DNA of 64,000 nucleotides from Runella aurantiaca (GTDB lineage Bacteria > Bacteroidota > Bacteroidia > Cytophagales > Spirosomataceae): positions 39,217-103,216 of the forward strand of contig NZ_QPIW01000026.1 in NCBI RefSeq assembly GCF_003339505.1, given 5' to 3'. The position numbers and the translations under genes are program-made. The first letter of the stretch is position 1. Each line of letters begins with the position of its first letter. The notes beneath the pieces were generated by a model that was given only the letters and a program-made list of their open reading frames with translations, did not search any database and had not been told where the DNA came from. Positions 36,647 through 45,194 of the stretch are shown here, one piece after another.

Positions 36647-38497
36647 TTACAATCTCGAAACGGCTTGCTGAACGAAAGCCGTCAGGTCGCTGCCCGACAA
36701 CATTCCCTGCGACAACAGCGCCAAGTTGTAAGCGTGACGAATCAGCGCAGAGGCGTCTGACGGTTCAGAACCGTCGGACGCAGCGTTCAGGATTTTCTGC
36801 GTAACAGGGTGGTTTGCGTTGATGGCTAAATTGAGCATCGTTGGCATATCGCCAAACATTGATTTTTGTCCAGAAGTAGCTGCCATATCGTTCATCCGAC
36901 GAATAAACTCGGGAATCGTAATGACCACGGGCATTTCGTCCGTTGGCATAGCCTCAACCGTAATCGTGAGCTTAGGCGCTCCGCCGAGGGTTTCTTCAAA
37001 CAGCTTTTTGGCGCGCTCTTCGTCGTCTTTTGAAAGTACACTTTCGAGCTTGATTTCTTTCTCAATCAATTTATCTAACGTATCGGCATCGACGCGCTTG
37101 ATGCTGGTTTTCTCGATTTTGTACTCAATCCCGTTGATAAAGTGTGGGTCAATGACGCTGTCAAAAATCAGCACATCGTAGCCGCGTTTTTGCGCAGATT
37201 GAATGTACGTATCTTGCTTTTGCACGTCGCTTGCGTATAGCCATACTACGGTTTCGCCTTTATCGGTTTGATTTTCTTTGACTTTTTCGGTGTATTCTTC
37301 AAACGTAAAGTGCTTGCCCGCGAGGTTTTTAACGAGGCAGAATTCTTTGGCTTTTTCGCCAAATTTTTCGTCTGAAATCATACCGTATTTTACAAACAGT
37401 CCGATGTCGTCAAACTTCTTCTGGAAGCCTTCACGGTCGTTACGGAAGATTTCAGAAAGCTTGTCGGCTACCTTACGCGTAATGTAGCCGTTGATTTTCT
37501 TGACGTTTGAATCCGACTGCAAATAACTGCGCGACACGTTGAGCGGAATATCCGGTGAATCAATCACGCCGTGGAGCAATTGTAAAAAATCGGGTACCAC
37601 ATCTTTCACCTCATCCGTGATAAACACCTGACGGCTATAGAGTTGGATTTTTTCCTTCTTAATGGAGAAGTCGTTTTTGAGTTTTGGGAAATACAAAACA
37701 CCCGTAAGGTTGAACGGATAATCTACGTTGAGGTGAATCCAGAACAAAGGATCTTCGCTCATCGGGTGCAATTCCTTGTAGAACGCAATGTAATCTTCGT
37801 CTTTCAGTTCAGAAGGTTGCTTGGTCCAGATTGGGTTGGGGTTGTTGATGATTTTTTCGTCAAATTCAATCTCAACGGGCAAGAATTTGCCGTATTTTTC
37901 TAAAATCTCGTTGAGGCGGTATTTCATCAAAAATTCTTCTGAATCTTCGGCAATGTGCAGAATGATGTCGGTGCCTCGGTCTTCTTTTTGGGCGGGTTCG
38001 ATGCTAAACTCTGTTGAGCCATCGCAGGTCCAGCGAACTGCTTCGGCCCCTTCCTGAAACGATTTTGTGATGATTTCTACTTCTCGCGCCACCATGAACG
38101 AAGAATAGAATCCAAGTCCGAAGTTTCCGATGATGTTGCCGCGTGTGTCTTCTTTTTCTTTGTATTTCTCCACAAATTCGGCGGCTCCCGAAAACGCAAT
38201 CTGATTGATGTATTTCTTGATTTCGTCGGCCGTCATCCCGATACCCCGGTCGCTGATGGTAATGGTTTTGGCTTCTTCATCCAGTTTTACCGTTACTTTC
38301 AGCTCGCCCAATTCACCATTGAATTCACCGAAACCTGCCAGTTTTTTGAGTTTTTGGGTGGCGTCTACGGCGTTAGAAACCAACTCACGCAAAAATATTT
38401 CGTGATCAGAATAGAGGAATTTTTTGATAATTGGGAAAATATTGTCGGTATGAATCGACAATTGACCTTTTTCGGCCGCTGATGTAGTTGCTTCCAT
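36647..38497 (-). CDS. htpG: Chaperone HtpG (Hsp90)
   Basis: A 616-aa bacterial Hsp90 from the ATG at 38497 (a longer TTG-initiated reading at 38503 is unlikely). The GHKL ATPase is clear: LRELVSNAVDATQKL, ISDRGIGMTADEI, GNFGLGFYSSFM; the middle domain has the PLNVSRSYLQSD box. The C-terminal dimerisation domain carries an unusual segment near residues 573-583 (DGSEPSD within AASDGSEPSDASA), encoded by a palindromic DNA repeat. HtpG refolds stress-damaged proteins. Two inverted repeats upstream may be heat-shock operators. Confidence 0.95.
   Translation of the reverse strand: MEATTSAAEKGQLSIHTDNIFPIIKKFLYSDHEIFLRELVSNAVDATQKLKKLAGFGEFNGELGELKVTVKLDEEAKTITISDRGIGMTADEIKKYINQIAFSGAAEFVEKYKEKEDTRGNIIGNFGLGFYSSFMVAREVEIITKSFQEGAEAVRWTCDGSTEFSIEPAQKEDRGTDIILHIAEDSEEFLMKYRLNEILEKYGKFLPVEIEFDEKIINNPNPIWTKQPSELKDEDYIAFYKELHPMSEDPLFWIHLNVDYPFNLTGVLYFPKLKNDFSIKKEKIQLYSRQVFITDEVKDVVPDFLQLLHGVIDSPDIPLNVSRSYLQSDSNVKKINGYITRKVADKLSEIFRNDREGFQKKFDDIGLFVKYGMISDEKFGEKAKEFCLVKNLAGKHFTFEEYTEKVKENQTDKGETVVWLYASDVQKQDTYIQSAQKRGYDVLIFDSVIDPHFINGIEYKIEKTSIKRVDADTLDKLIEKEIKLESVLSKDDEERAKKLFEETLGGAPKLTITVEAMPTDEMPVVITIPEFIRRMNDMAATSGQKSMFGDMPTMLNLAINANHPVTQKILNAASDGSEPSDASALIRHAYNLALLSQGMLSGSDLTAFVQQAVSRL
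36753..36781. repeat. Palindromic repeat, copy A, inside htpG coding sequence
   Basis: A 29-nt near-perfect palindrome (arms 36753-36766 and 36768-36781, one mismatch around a central A). It encodes the SDGSEPSDA residues of HtpG. The same element occurs at 36596-36622 outside the gene. It has the form of a small dispersed REP-like or hairpin element that was accommodated in frame. Confidence 0.8.
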
Positions 38498-38529
38498 AAT
38501 CAATGTTTAAGTGATTAAATGTTATGACG

Positions 38530-38587
38530 ATTGACAACCGGTCAATTTTTATTCCAAGGCGTGGATTTCTGACAGATTGTCAGAAAT
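38530..38587 (-). promoter_or_regulatory. Two inverted repeats upstream of htpG, candidate stress operators
   Basis: 38565-38587 reads ATTTCTGACA-GAT-TGTCAGAAAT, a perfect 10-bp inverted repeat with 3-bp spacer. 38530-38546 is ATTGAC-AACCG-GTCAAT, a 6-bp inverted repeat. They lie 68 and 33 bases before the htpG ATG, where a repressor of a chaperone gene would bind. The regulator is not identified. Confidence 0.5.
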
Positions 38588-38626
38588 TAGTTATTATACA
38601 GAAATAAGCAGTCATAAAGGGATGGA

Positions 38627-40414
38627 TTACTGAATCTCAATCCCAATTTGTCGCATCAAAGCCGTGGCGTTGAACTCCCGACAAACGCCCTCTTGCAGGC
38701 GATAATCGAAGTGAAGCTGACCGTTGGCAAATGTTGAATAAAAGCTGTAATTGTGGATGTAATCATGCACCGACGACATCATTCCCAGTTCTAAATCATG
38801 CGTGGAAACAAACCCTGAGCAGTGCAGTAAATGCAGTTGCCGAATCAAGGCTTCCGCTCCTTTGTGGCGGTCGACCGAATTGGTGCCTTTCAGGATTTCG
38901 TCTAAAAAGTAAAAAACGGGAATGTGGGATGATTTGGCAAGTTGCAGCAACGCTTCCAACCGTTTGAGTTCGGCATAAAAAGAAGAGGTATTTTCTTCGA
39001 GTGAATCCTGCGTTCGCATACTCGTAAATACCCGAACGGGTGAACACGTAAACGCCGCTGCGCAAACCGTTGAGCCTGCCAGCGCAAGTACCGTGTTGAG
39101 GCTTAATGTTCGTAAAAAAGTACTTTTCCCCGACATGTTGGACCCCGTGATGATGGCCGTTTGCCCCACGTGGCTAAGCTCAAAATCATTACAAACCCTT
39201 TTGTCGGGGTGTATCAGCGGATGCCCCGCCTGTTGTGCTTTAAATTCAAAGGATTCGGGAGAAATTTCCGCAAACGGATATTGCGGATTAGCGTAGGAAA
39301 AACCCGCCAAACTGCACAAGGTCTCCATCTCACCTGCCACCGAGAGCCACTTGGCAAGGTCGTGGCGGTGCGTTTTTTTCCAAGCTTCTAGCTTCGTCAT
39401 CCATTGCAAATCCCATAAAGACGGCAATCCAATGGCCAGCATAAAATAGGGGTTAAGTCGAAAGTTGAGGCTTTCGGTGACAGAGGCGAGGGTGTCTATT
39501 TGCTTAGATGCGGTGGTGCTTCCCGATTGTAACTGATACTGAAGTTGTTTGAGTTTTACCGACTGAAAAGGTTGATTTTCAATCTTTTTGAGTAACACAC
39601 CAAGGGTTTTCAGGGTGTCTACAATCCCCTGTGATTGCTCCGCATAGGCTTTGACCGAAGGGTTTAATTTACTCAAAATAAAGCTGTGGAAACCTAACAA
39701 AAGCAGTACGACCGACCAAGGGATAAAACCTGTAAATGCCCCGATAATAAAGCCGATGGTGAGCAACGGCAGCCAACGGAGTTTTTTCCATCTCAGTATA
39801 GACTCATTTTCACCAGCATGAAGCCAATGTTCCAAAAAATCAGTTGGCTCGGCAATTTGTTTTTCCAGCCGGGCATTTGCTTCCAGCTCCTGACGCCAAT
39901 CCAACAAGGGTGTAAGCTCTTTTATCGCTACCTGCCGTACCGCAATTTCGATGGGGTCGGCAGGGGCGAGTAGCCAATTGGCTAAAGTTTGCATCCCTAC
40001 CCGCGTGTGTGCTCGGTTGAGCAGCCTAAACAAAGAATGAGGCCCAAAAATATCGAGGTCGTTGCTATAAATGTGGTTTTTGATGGCAAACTCTTCACCC
40101 GTCTGCGGGCGGGAAAAACGCAGAGAAAGGCGCTCTGTTTCGTCGGCGTTGAGGGCGGCCAAGGCGCGGTGCAGCTTCAGTTGATGTCTAGTGGCTTGAT
40201 GCTTACGTAGAATAAAGGCAAAAATGACCAAACCCACAACCCCCGCCGTGACGGGAATCCACAAAGAAAAAGTGAGTGATTGCCAAACGGCAACGATTGC
40301 CCCAACGAATACAATGAGGCGGATGGTCGAGAGTTGATTATAGGTTTTCTGAAAAACGTCAGCCTGCTCTTTAAATTGGGCTTGACGATGGAGGAAAATT
40401 TCGGAAGGGGTCAC
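38627..40414 (-). CDS. MutS-like ATPase with N-terminal membrane helices
   Basis: A 595-aa protein counted from the GTG at 40414. The C-terminal 250 residues are a MutS-type ABC ATPase: TGSNMSGKSTFLRTLSLN (Walker A), YFLDEILKGTNSVDRHKG (Walker B region with DE) and FVSTHDLELG. The N-terminal half has hydrophobic stretches at about residues 30-70 and 200-240 but no mismatch-recognition domain. This is the Bacteroidota MutS-related family of unknown function, not MutS1. The earlier TTG at 40441 is inside the likely -7 element TACCTTTG (40430-40437 on the plus strand as CAAAGGTA), so GTG at 40414 is preferred; the leader would then be very short. Confidence 0.8.
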   Translation of the reverse strand: MTPSEIFLHRQAQFKEQADVFQKTYNQLSTIRLIVFVGAIVAVWQSLTFSLWIPVTAGVVGLVIFAFILRKHQATRHQLKLHRALAALNADETERLSLRFSRPQTGEEFAIKNHIYSNDLDIFGPHSLFRLLNRAHTRVGMQTLANWLLAPADPIEIAVRQVAIKELTPLLDWRQELEANARLEKQIAEPTDFLEHWLHAGENESILRWKKLRWLPLLTIGFIIGAFTGFIPWSVVLLLLGFHSFILSKLNPSVKAYAEQSQGIVDTLKTLGVLLKKIENQPFQSVKLKQLQYQLQSGSTTASKQIDTLASVTESLNFRLNPYFMLAIGLPSLWDLQWMTKLEAWKKTHRHDLAKWLSVAGEMETLCSLAGFSYANPQYPFAEISPESFEFKAQQAGHPLIHPDKRVCNDFELSHVGQTAIITGSNMSGKSTFLRTLSLNTVLALAGSTVCAAAFTCSPVRVFTSMRTQDSLEENTSSFYAELKRLEALLQLAKSSHIPVFYFLDEILKGTNSVDRHKGAEALIRQLHLLHCSGFVSTHDLELGMMSSVHDYIHNYSFYSTFANGQLHFDYRLQEGVCREFNATALMRQIGIEIQ

Positions 40415-40429
40415 GGCTGTTTTTGCCCG

Positions 40430-40437
40430 CAAAGGTA
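40430..40437 (-). promoter_or_regulatory. -7 promoter element of the MutS-like gene
   Basis: On the minus strand this reads TACCTTTG, a full TAnnTTTG match, 16 bases before the GTG start. It decides the start codon of the downstream gene. Confidence 0.45.
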
Positions 40438-40480
40438 GCAATACCCTTTCGGATTATCAGAACTCTGGCGATAAAATGGC

Positions 40481-40780
40481 TTAATTCAGCGAATAAAGAG
40501 GGAGTTTTACGGCGGTAGCGGTATTGTTAAACATCAATTCGCTAATAGTCGCCTGCATATAGCCAATCAGCGGAAACTCGGCAATAATCTCCATCACTTC
40601 TATGTCGTTTTCAGCTTTGATAACGCACCACAACTTGGAGCGGTCGGAAGCGAGTGAATACGATGTTATTTTCCCCTTTTCCATCAACTTGTTGATTTTC
40701 AATCGTTGACGAGGGATTTTTGCGATAAATTCCTCCGTTGTTTCCTCAGGAAGAATAAACTCAACCATAAATTGGCTCAT
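40481..40780 (-). CDS. Small protein with muconolactone-isomerase-like ferredoxin fold
   Basis: A 99-aa protein whose pattern FMVEFILPEETTEEFIAKIP, then KINKLMEKGKITSYSLASD, then LWCVIKAENDIEVMEIIAEFPL, resembles MLI/YciI-type dimeric alpha-beta barrels. No signal peptide or known catalytic residue is visible. It lies upstream of the MutS-like gene on the same strand, 43 bp before that gene's promoter element, and divergent from the thioesterase. Function not assigned. Confidence 0.65.
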   Translation of the reverse strand: MSQFMVEFILPEETTEEFIAKIPRQRLKINKLMEKGKITSYSLASDRSKLWCVIKAENDIEVMEIIAEFPLIGYMQATISELMFNNTATAVKLPLYSLN

Positions 40781-40995
40781 ATTGGATGCAAGTTTGGGGG
40801 TGAATTATAAACTGCCTTATTAATCCACCTTGTATTGTTTAGGGCAAGAATACGTGGACTTCAACGTAACAGCCGTACGAATGAAATGGTTCGTAAGACT
40901 GTATTTGCTTCGTCAGAATTACGTTCGCAGACCGAAATAATCATTTATTTTTTTGTTGTTTTGCGTTGTCAACCATTAAAACCATTGATTTTTTC

Positions 40996-41514
40996 ATGCC
41001 ACTGCCCAGAAAAGCCAGCGAATCTCACACTATTATGACCGAAATGGTATTGCCCAACGATACCAATACCCTCAACAACCTAATGGGCGGGCGCTTGCTG
41101 CATTGGATGGATATTTGCGCGGCCATTACCGCCCAAAAACACGCCCACAGAACGGTCGTTACCGCTTCGGTAGATAATGTGTCGTTTGCTGAACCCATTA
41201 AACTGGGAAATATTGTAACGTTTGAGGCGCAGGTAACGCGCGCTTTTACGTCTTCGATGGAAGTACATATCAAAGTAAGCGCGCAGAATCTTTCAGCGGG
41301 CGAAAAAGCCATTCATACCAACGCCGCTTTCTACACCTTTGTGGCTGTTGACCAAAGTGGTCGCCCGATTGAAGTAGCGCCGGTAATTACCGAAACCGAA
41401 GAAGAAAAAGAACTGTTTCAAAGTGCTTTGCGCCGCCGTCAGTTGCGTTTGGTATTGGCGGGGCGTATGAAGCCATCAGAAGCTACCGAGTTGAAAGCAC
41501 TTTTTGGCGAATAA
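40996..41514 (+). CDS. Acyl-CoA thioesterase, hot-dog fold
   Basis: A 172-aa cytoplasmic thioesterase from the ATG at 40996. Signature parts are LPNDTNTLNNLMGGRLLHWMDICAAI (hot-dog helix with catalytic Asn/Asp region) and VDNVSFAEPIKLGNIV, as in YciA/BFIT-type acyl-CoA hydrolases. It releases CoA from acyl-CoA, possibly helping balance the beta-oxidation pool; the nearby enoyl-CoA hydratase gene fits. It ends 4 bp from a convergent monooxygenase-fold gene. Confidence 0.9.
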   Translation: MPLPRKASESHTIMTEMVLPNDTNTLNNLMGGRLLHWMDICAAITAQKHAHRTVVTASVDNVSFAEPIKLGNIVTFEAQVTRAFTSSMEVHIKVSAQNLSAGEKAIHTNAAFYTFVAVDQSGRPIEVAPVITETEEEKELFQSALRRRQLRLVLAGRMKPSEATELKALFGE

Positions 41515-41518
41515 GCCA

Positions 41519-41812
41519 TTAAATCGTTCCTATTTTTCGGGACGAAAAGGCAAGGGGTTTTTCAGAAAAAAGCACCTTGGTCTTTGCCCATGTTTCTTTG
41601 AATAATTCCGAATTACGGTAGTTGTTCAAAGCGGTAGCATCGTCCCAATGACTGTTGGTGATGAAAATGTTGGGATGATCGTAATCGCACAACAATTCAA
41701 GGTGCTGGCAGCCAGGCATGGCGCGAATCTTGTGTTTTGAGCGGTCAAAAATGTCTAAAAATTCATCGACTTTTTCGGGTTGAAAAGTCATACGGACAAT
41801 TCGGATAAGCAT
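41519..41812 (-). CDS. Antibiotic biosynthesis monooxygenase (ABM) domain protein
   Basis: A 97-aa single-domain protein with the ABM ferredoxin-like fold: MLIRIVRMTFQPEKVDEFL, GCQHLELLCDYDHPNIFI, NSHWDDATALNNY. Such proteins are usually quinol-like monooxygenases or heme-handling enzymes, but many are unassigned. It lies between the convergent thioesterase and the enoyl-CoA hydratase gene, with a 123-bp gap to the latter. Confidence 0.88.
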   Translation of the reverse strand: MLIRIVRMTFQPEKVDEFLDIFDRSKHKIRAMPGCQHLELLCDYDHPNIFITNSHWDDATALNNYRNSELFKETWAKTKVLFSEKPLAFSSRKIGTI

Positions 41813-41935
41813 GTTGTGAGGAGGGTTTGAAGGGGCAGTGTTTAGGGAGCAAAGCGTGTAAAATGAAATATAACAAATGCTAAAAGCAACTTTTTAAACT
41901 TCTATCTTCTCGTTTCGCACTCCTTTTTCCTGAAT

Positions 41936-42718
41936 TTACTTTCCCCGATAAACGGCTTTTCTTTTCTGTAAAAATGCCATAATTCCTTCGGATGCATCGT
42001 AGGTGCGGCTTAGTTCATCTTGACGCTCGGCTTCGAGTTCAAGCATTTGCTCCAGATTGGAATTGAGTGACTGATTAAGTACCTGTTTCATGGCCCCAAT
42101 CGCCTTGGTGGGCGCATTTCGGTAATAACTTACGACTTCGCTAACGACCAAATCTAACTCACTTGAAGGAACCGCCCGGGAAATAAGCCCCATCTGAACG
42201 GCTTCTAATGCCGAAACTTTGCGCCCGGTACTTGCCAACTCAAAGGCGCGTTGCATCCCGACCAATCGCGGTAAAAAGAATGTTGAGCCAGCATCGGGCA
42301 TTAGGCCGATGTTGACAAAAATTTGACTTAAATAAGCGTCTTCTGCGGCAATGACCACGTCGCAGGCGAGCGCTAAGGAGCATCCAGCCCCCGCCGCTAC
42401 CCCGTTCAATCGGCAAATAACGGGCTTGGGAATGGAACGAATGGCCAGAATCATGGGATTGTAGTTGGCACGGAGTGAGTCGCCTAAACTTTTAGCCCCT
42501 ACCATCCCTTCTTTCAAATCGGCTCCTGAACAAAAGGCTTTTTCTCCCGCTCCTGTAATGACCACCACCCGAACGGCATCGTCTTCGGCGGCGGCATTGA
42601 TTGCGGCCGTAATATCCTGCAATAAACCCGGACTGAGGGCATTGTAGACTTGGGGGCGGTTGAGCGTGATGCGTGCTACGCCGCCGAAGGGTTCAAACAA
42701 AATATTGTCGAAGTTCAT
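41936..42718 (-). CDS. Enoyl-CoA hydratase/isomerase, PaaG-like
   Basis: A 260-aa crotonase from the ATG at 42718. The oxyanion-hole regions AFCSGADLKEG and NGVAAGAGCSLALACDVV are clear, and GLMPDAGSTFFLPRLVG carries the Asp seen in PaaG-type isomerases. It could be the 1,2-epoxyphenylacetyl-CoA isomerase or a beta-oxidation hydratase. The longer frame to 42781 adds a hydrophobic non-family leader and overlaps the next gene, so the internal ATG is used. Confidence 0.88.
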   Translation of the reverse strand: MNFDNILFEPFGGVARITLNRPQVYNALSPGLLQDITAAINAAAEDDAVRVVVITGAGEKAFCSGADLKEGMVGAKSLGDSLRANYNPMILAIRSIPKPVICRLNGVAAGAGCSLALACDVVIAAEDAYLSQIFVNIGLMPDAGSTFFLPRLVGMQRAFELASTGRKVSALEAVQMGLISRAVPSSELDLVVSEVVSYYRNAPTKAIGAMKQVLNQSLNSNLEQMLELEAERQDELSRTYDASEGIMAFLQKRKAVYRGK

Positions 42719-42773
42719 CGATAGGTTATTTACAAAATAAAGCAATAGTAAAACGTTGGCAATGAGGTGTTTG

Positions 42774-43412
42774 TTATACAAACCACCAAACTGTAACCAA
42801 ACTTATAGAAACGCCCAAAAAAAGCCCAGCCGCCACTTGCGCAGGGGTATGGGCGTTGAGTTTGAGGCGAGCGCTGATTAAAAAGCCAGTCATCAAAATG
42901 AGCGCAATGAACGAATACATGAGATTGGTATGACCAAATTTTACAATAATACCCAACACCGCTCCCAACATCCCGCCTATACCGACGGAATGGGCGCTGA
43001 TTTTCCAATAAAGACTAATCAGTCCCACCATCCCAATCGAGACGGTGATACTTCCCAATACAATACCGATTTCGGGGGCAATTTCTGACAAGGGGGGGAG
43101 GCTGAAACTGAAAAAATAAGTAGCAAAAGCATAAAAAAGTGTCGAAAGGAAATACGGGAGTCGACGGTCTGCCAAGTCATCCAAGTGTAGACTTTTGATG
43201 TATTTGGCGCGGTAGAGATAGTAAATTCCCAAGGAGGGTATCACAAAGGTAGTCATGCTGACAAACCCCAACAGTGTGATACGGACAGAGGGGGCGAGTA
43301 CGTCGATACCCAAAACATCAGGCGCGAAAAAAAACAACAGGCCCAACAAGAAAGTGGGCATCAACAATGGGTGAAACAGGACAGAAATGACCTGTGCAAG
43401 GCGTGTATTCAA
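42774..43412 (-). CDS. Integral membrane PAP2-like protein
   Basis: A 212-aa protein with about six membrane helices. The C-terminal signature KISAHSVGIGG ... LNAHTPAQVAAG has the spacing of the PAP2 phosphatase core (His and HTxxQ), but the first PAP2 motif (KxxxxxxRP) is weak. It may be a lipid phosphatase or a catalytically degenerate relative. It lies upstream of the enoyl-CoA hydratase gene on the same strand. Confidence 0.75.
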   Translation of the reverse strand: MNTRLAQVISVLFHPLLMPTFLLGLLFFFAPDVLGIDVLAPSVRITLLGFVSMTTFVIPSLGIYYLYRAKYIKSLHLDDLADRRLPYFLSTLFYAFATYFFSFSLPPLSEIAPEIGIVLGSITVSIGMVGLISLYWKISAHSVGIGGMLGAVLGIIVKFGHTNLMYSFIALILMTGFLISARLKLNAHTPAQVAAGLFLGVSISLVTVWWFV

Positions 43413-43513
43413 GGGTAGCGTAGGTGGTTATCTGTTACTGGTTACTGTTTGGGCACTGCCAAACCTATCAGGGCGTAAAATTACATTATTAACAGATAAC
43501 TACTACTAAATCG

Positions 43514-44968
43514 CTAAAGTTGCTTTCTCAATCGGGCTACCGGAATGTTGAGTTGTTCGCGGTATTTAGCCACGGTTCGGCGGGCAATGTTGTACCCACG
43601 GTCGTTGAGGAGTTTTTCTAATTTATCATCCGAAAGCGGATTGCTTTTGGGCTCATTTTCGATAAATTCTTTCAATATAGATTTTACTTCCCGGCTGCTG
43701 GCATCTTCGCCGTAATCGGTTGAAATCCCTTCGGAAAAGAAATATTTCAGGGGATAAACCCCAAACTCTGTTTGGACGGATTTGCTGTTTGCCACGCGAG
43801 ATACGGTCGAAACATCCATTTCAATTCGATTGGCTATGTCCTTCAGAATCATGGGCTTTAGGCGGGTTTCGTCACCATCAACAAAGAATTCATATTGGTA
43901 ATTGACAATGGCGTTCATCGTCCGCTGAAGCGTATTCTGACGTTGCTTGATGGCATCAATAAACCATTTGGCAGCATCTAATTTTTGTTTGACGAAGGTC
44001 ACCGTTTCGCGGATATGACGGTTTGTTTTGTCGCTTTTATCGTAGGTGTCAAGCATATCGGCAAACGAACGGCTGATGCGCAGTTCAGGGGCATTTTTGG
44101 AATTAAGATGCACTTCCAACTTACCATTTGTATTGCTCACCCAAAAGTCAGGCAATAAATAATGCGCCAAACCATCTTCGCCCTCAACCGAGCCTGGTTT
44201 GGGATTCAGCTTGGTGATGAGACAAATCACATTTTTCATTTGCTCATCATTGATGCCAAGTCGTTTCTGGATTTTTTCGTAGTGTTTTTTCGAAAACTCT
44301 TCAAAAAAGTCTTCGATTATCTTAATGGCAAACGTTACGTTGGGGTCTAAAGGGTCTTTGCGGTCTAGTTGAAGTAGCAAGCATTCCTGTAAATTACGGG
44401 CCCCAATGCCGGGAGGATCAAACGTCTGGATTTTCTTTAAAACGGTTTCAACTTCTTCAATGGTAGAATTAAAACCTTGTGAAAACGCCAAATCATTGAC
44501 GATAGCTTGCAGTGATCGTCGGATGTAGCCGTCGTTTTCAATGCTTCCCAACAATTGCAGGCCAATAACGGTTTGGCGGTCATTGAGTCGTAAAAAACCG
44601 AATTGTTGAATCAAAGCATCATGAAGTGTACTCATGGTAGCAATCGGCATATCCCGGTCTTCGTCTGGGTGGTTGCCGTCGCTGTACATTTTATAACCTG
44701 CGTATTCATCATGATGAAGATAATCATCTAGACTGATGTCGTCGCGATGGTTATAATCATCAGCGTAATCATCTTCCGAGTCATTATTGTATTCATCTTT
44801 CGGGAGAATATCATCTTCCATCCCTTCTTCCAACGCTGGATTAATCTCTAGCTCCTCTTCAATGCGCGTTTCCAACTCTGCCGTGGGAATTTGCAATAAC
44901 TTAATGAACTGTATCTGCTGAGGCGACAGCTTTTGCTGTAGCGTTTGGTTTAGGCTTAATTTCTGCAT
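43514..44968 (-). CDS. rpoN: RNA polymerase sigma-54 factor
   Basis: A 484-aa RpoN. The N-terminal activator-interaction region is LSLNQTLQQKLSPQQIQFIKLLQIP, followed by an acidic linker (residues about 50-100, many D/E), the core-binding part (DPPGIGARNLQECLLLQL) and the C-terminal RpoN box ARRTVAKYREQLNIP at the last 20 residues, which contacts the -24 element. It needs an AAA activator (bEBP), none of which is in the window. Confidence 0.95.
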   Translation of the reverse strand: MQKLSLNQTLQQKLSPQQIQFIKLLQIPTAELETRIEEELEINPALEEGMEDDILPKDEYNNDSEDDYADDYNHRDDISLDDYLHHDEYAGYKMYSDGNHPDEDRDMPIATMSTLHDALIQQFGFLRLNDRQTVIGLQLLGSIENDGYIRRSLQAIVNDLAFSQGFNSTIEEVETVLKKIQTFDPPGIGARNLQECLLLQLDRKDPLDPNVTFAIKIIEDFFEEFSKKHYEKIQKRLGINDEQMKNVICLITKLNPKPGSVEGEDGLAHYLLPDFWVSNTNGKLEVHLNSKNAPELRISRSFADMLDTYDKSDKTNRHIRETVTFVKQKLDAAKWFIDAIKQRQNTLQRTMNAIVNYQYEFFVDGDETRLKPMILKDIANRIEMDVSTVSRVANSKSVQTEFGVYPLKYFFSEGISTDYGEDASSREVKSILKEFIENEPKSNPLSDDKLEKLLNDRGYNIARRTVAKYREQLNIPVARLRKQL

Positions 44969-45142
44969 GATACTAAAGGTTATAGAGATTTGCCATGCGT
45001 TTGTTTAGAAGATGATTTACCAACAAAGTGACGTTCTCAATAGTCGTGCCAAATTTTTATAAATGTCGAAAATATTTTTTGCAAAAAAAGAATACGCTCA
45101 TTTTTTGTTGACTTTTGACGTTACTTTTCAAAAAAGTGACAA

Positions 45143-45169
45143 AAAAAACGCCTCGAAGAGGCGTTTTTT
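45143..45169 (-). terminator. Terminator after tyrS
   Basis: AAAAAACGCCTC (45143-45154) and GAGGCGTTTTTT (45158-45169) form a 12-bp stem around GAA. It begins 26 bases past the tyrS stop on the minus strand and is followed by T residues. Confidence 0.9.
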
Positions 45170-45194
45170 AGAAAATATTTTTTTTGGTACTCTT

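Noticed and set aside
34941..42718. A phenylacetate degradation cluster based on PaaE-like and PaaG-like genes
   Set aside because: The two genes are 6 kb apart, and no paaABCD, paaZ or paaK is in the window.
42719..42781. Upstream extension of the enoyl-CoA hydratase
   Set aside because: Crotonases start near NILFE; the extra residues are hydrophobic and overlap the PAP2-like gene.
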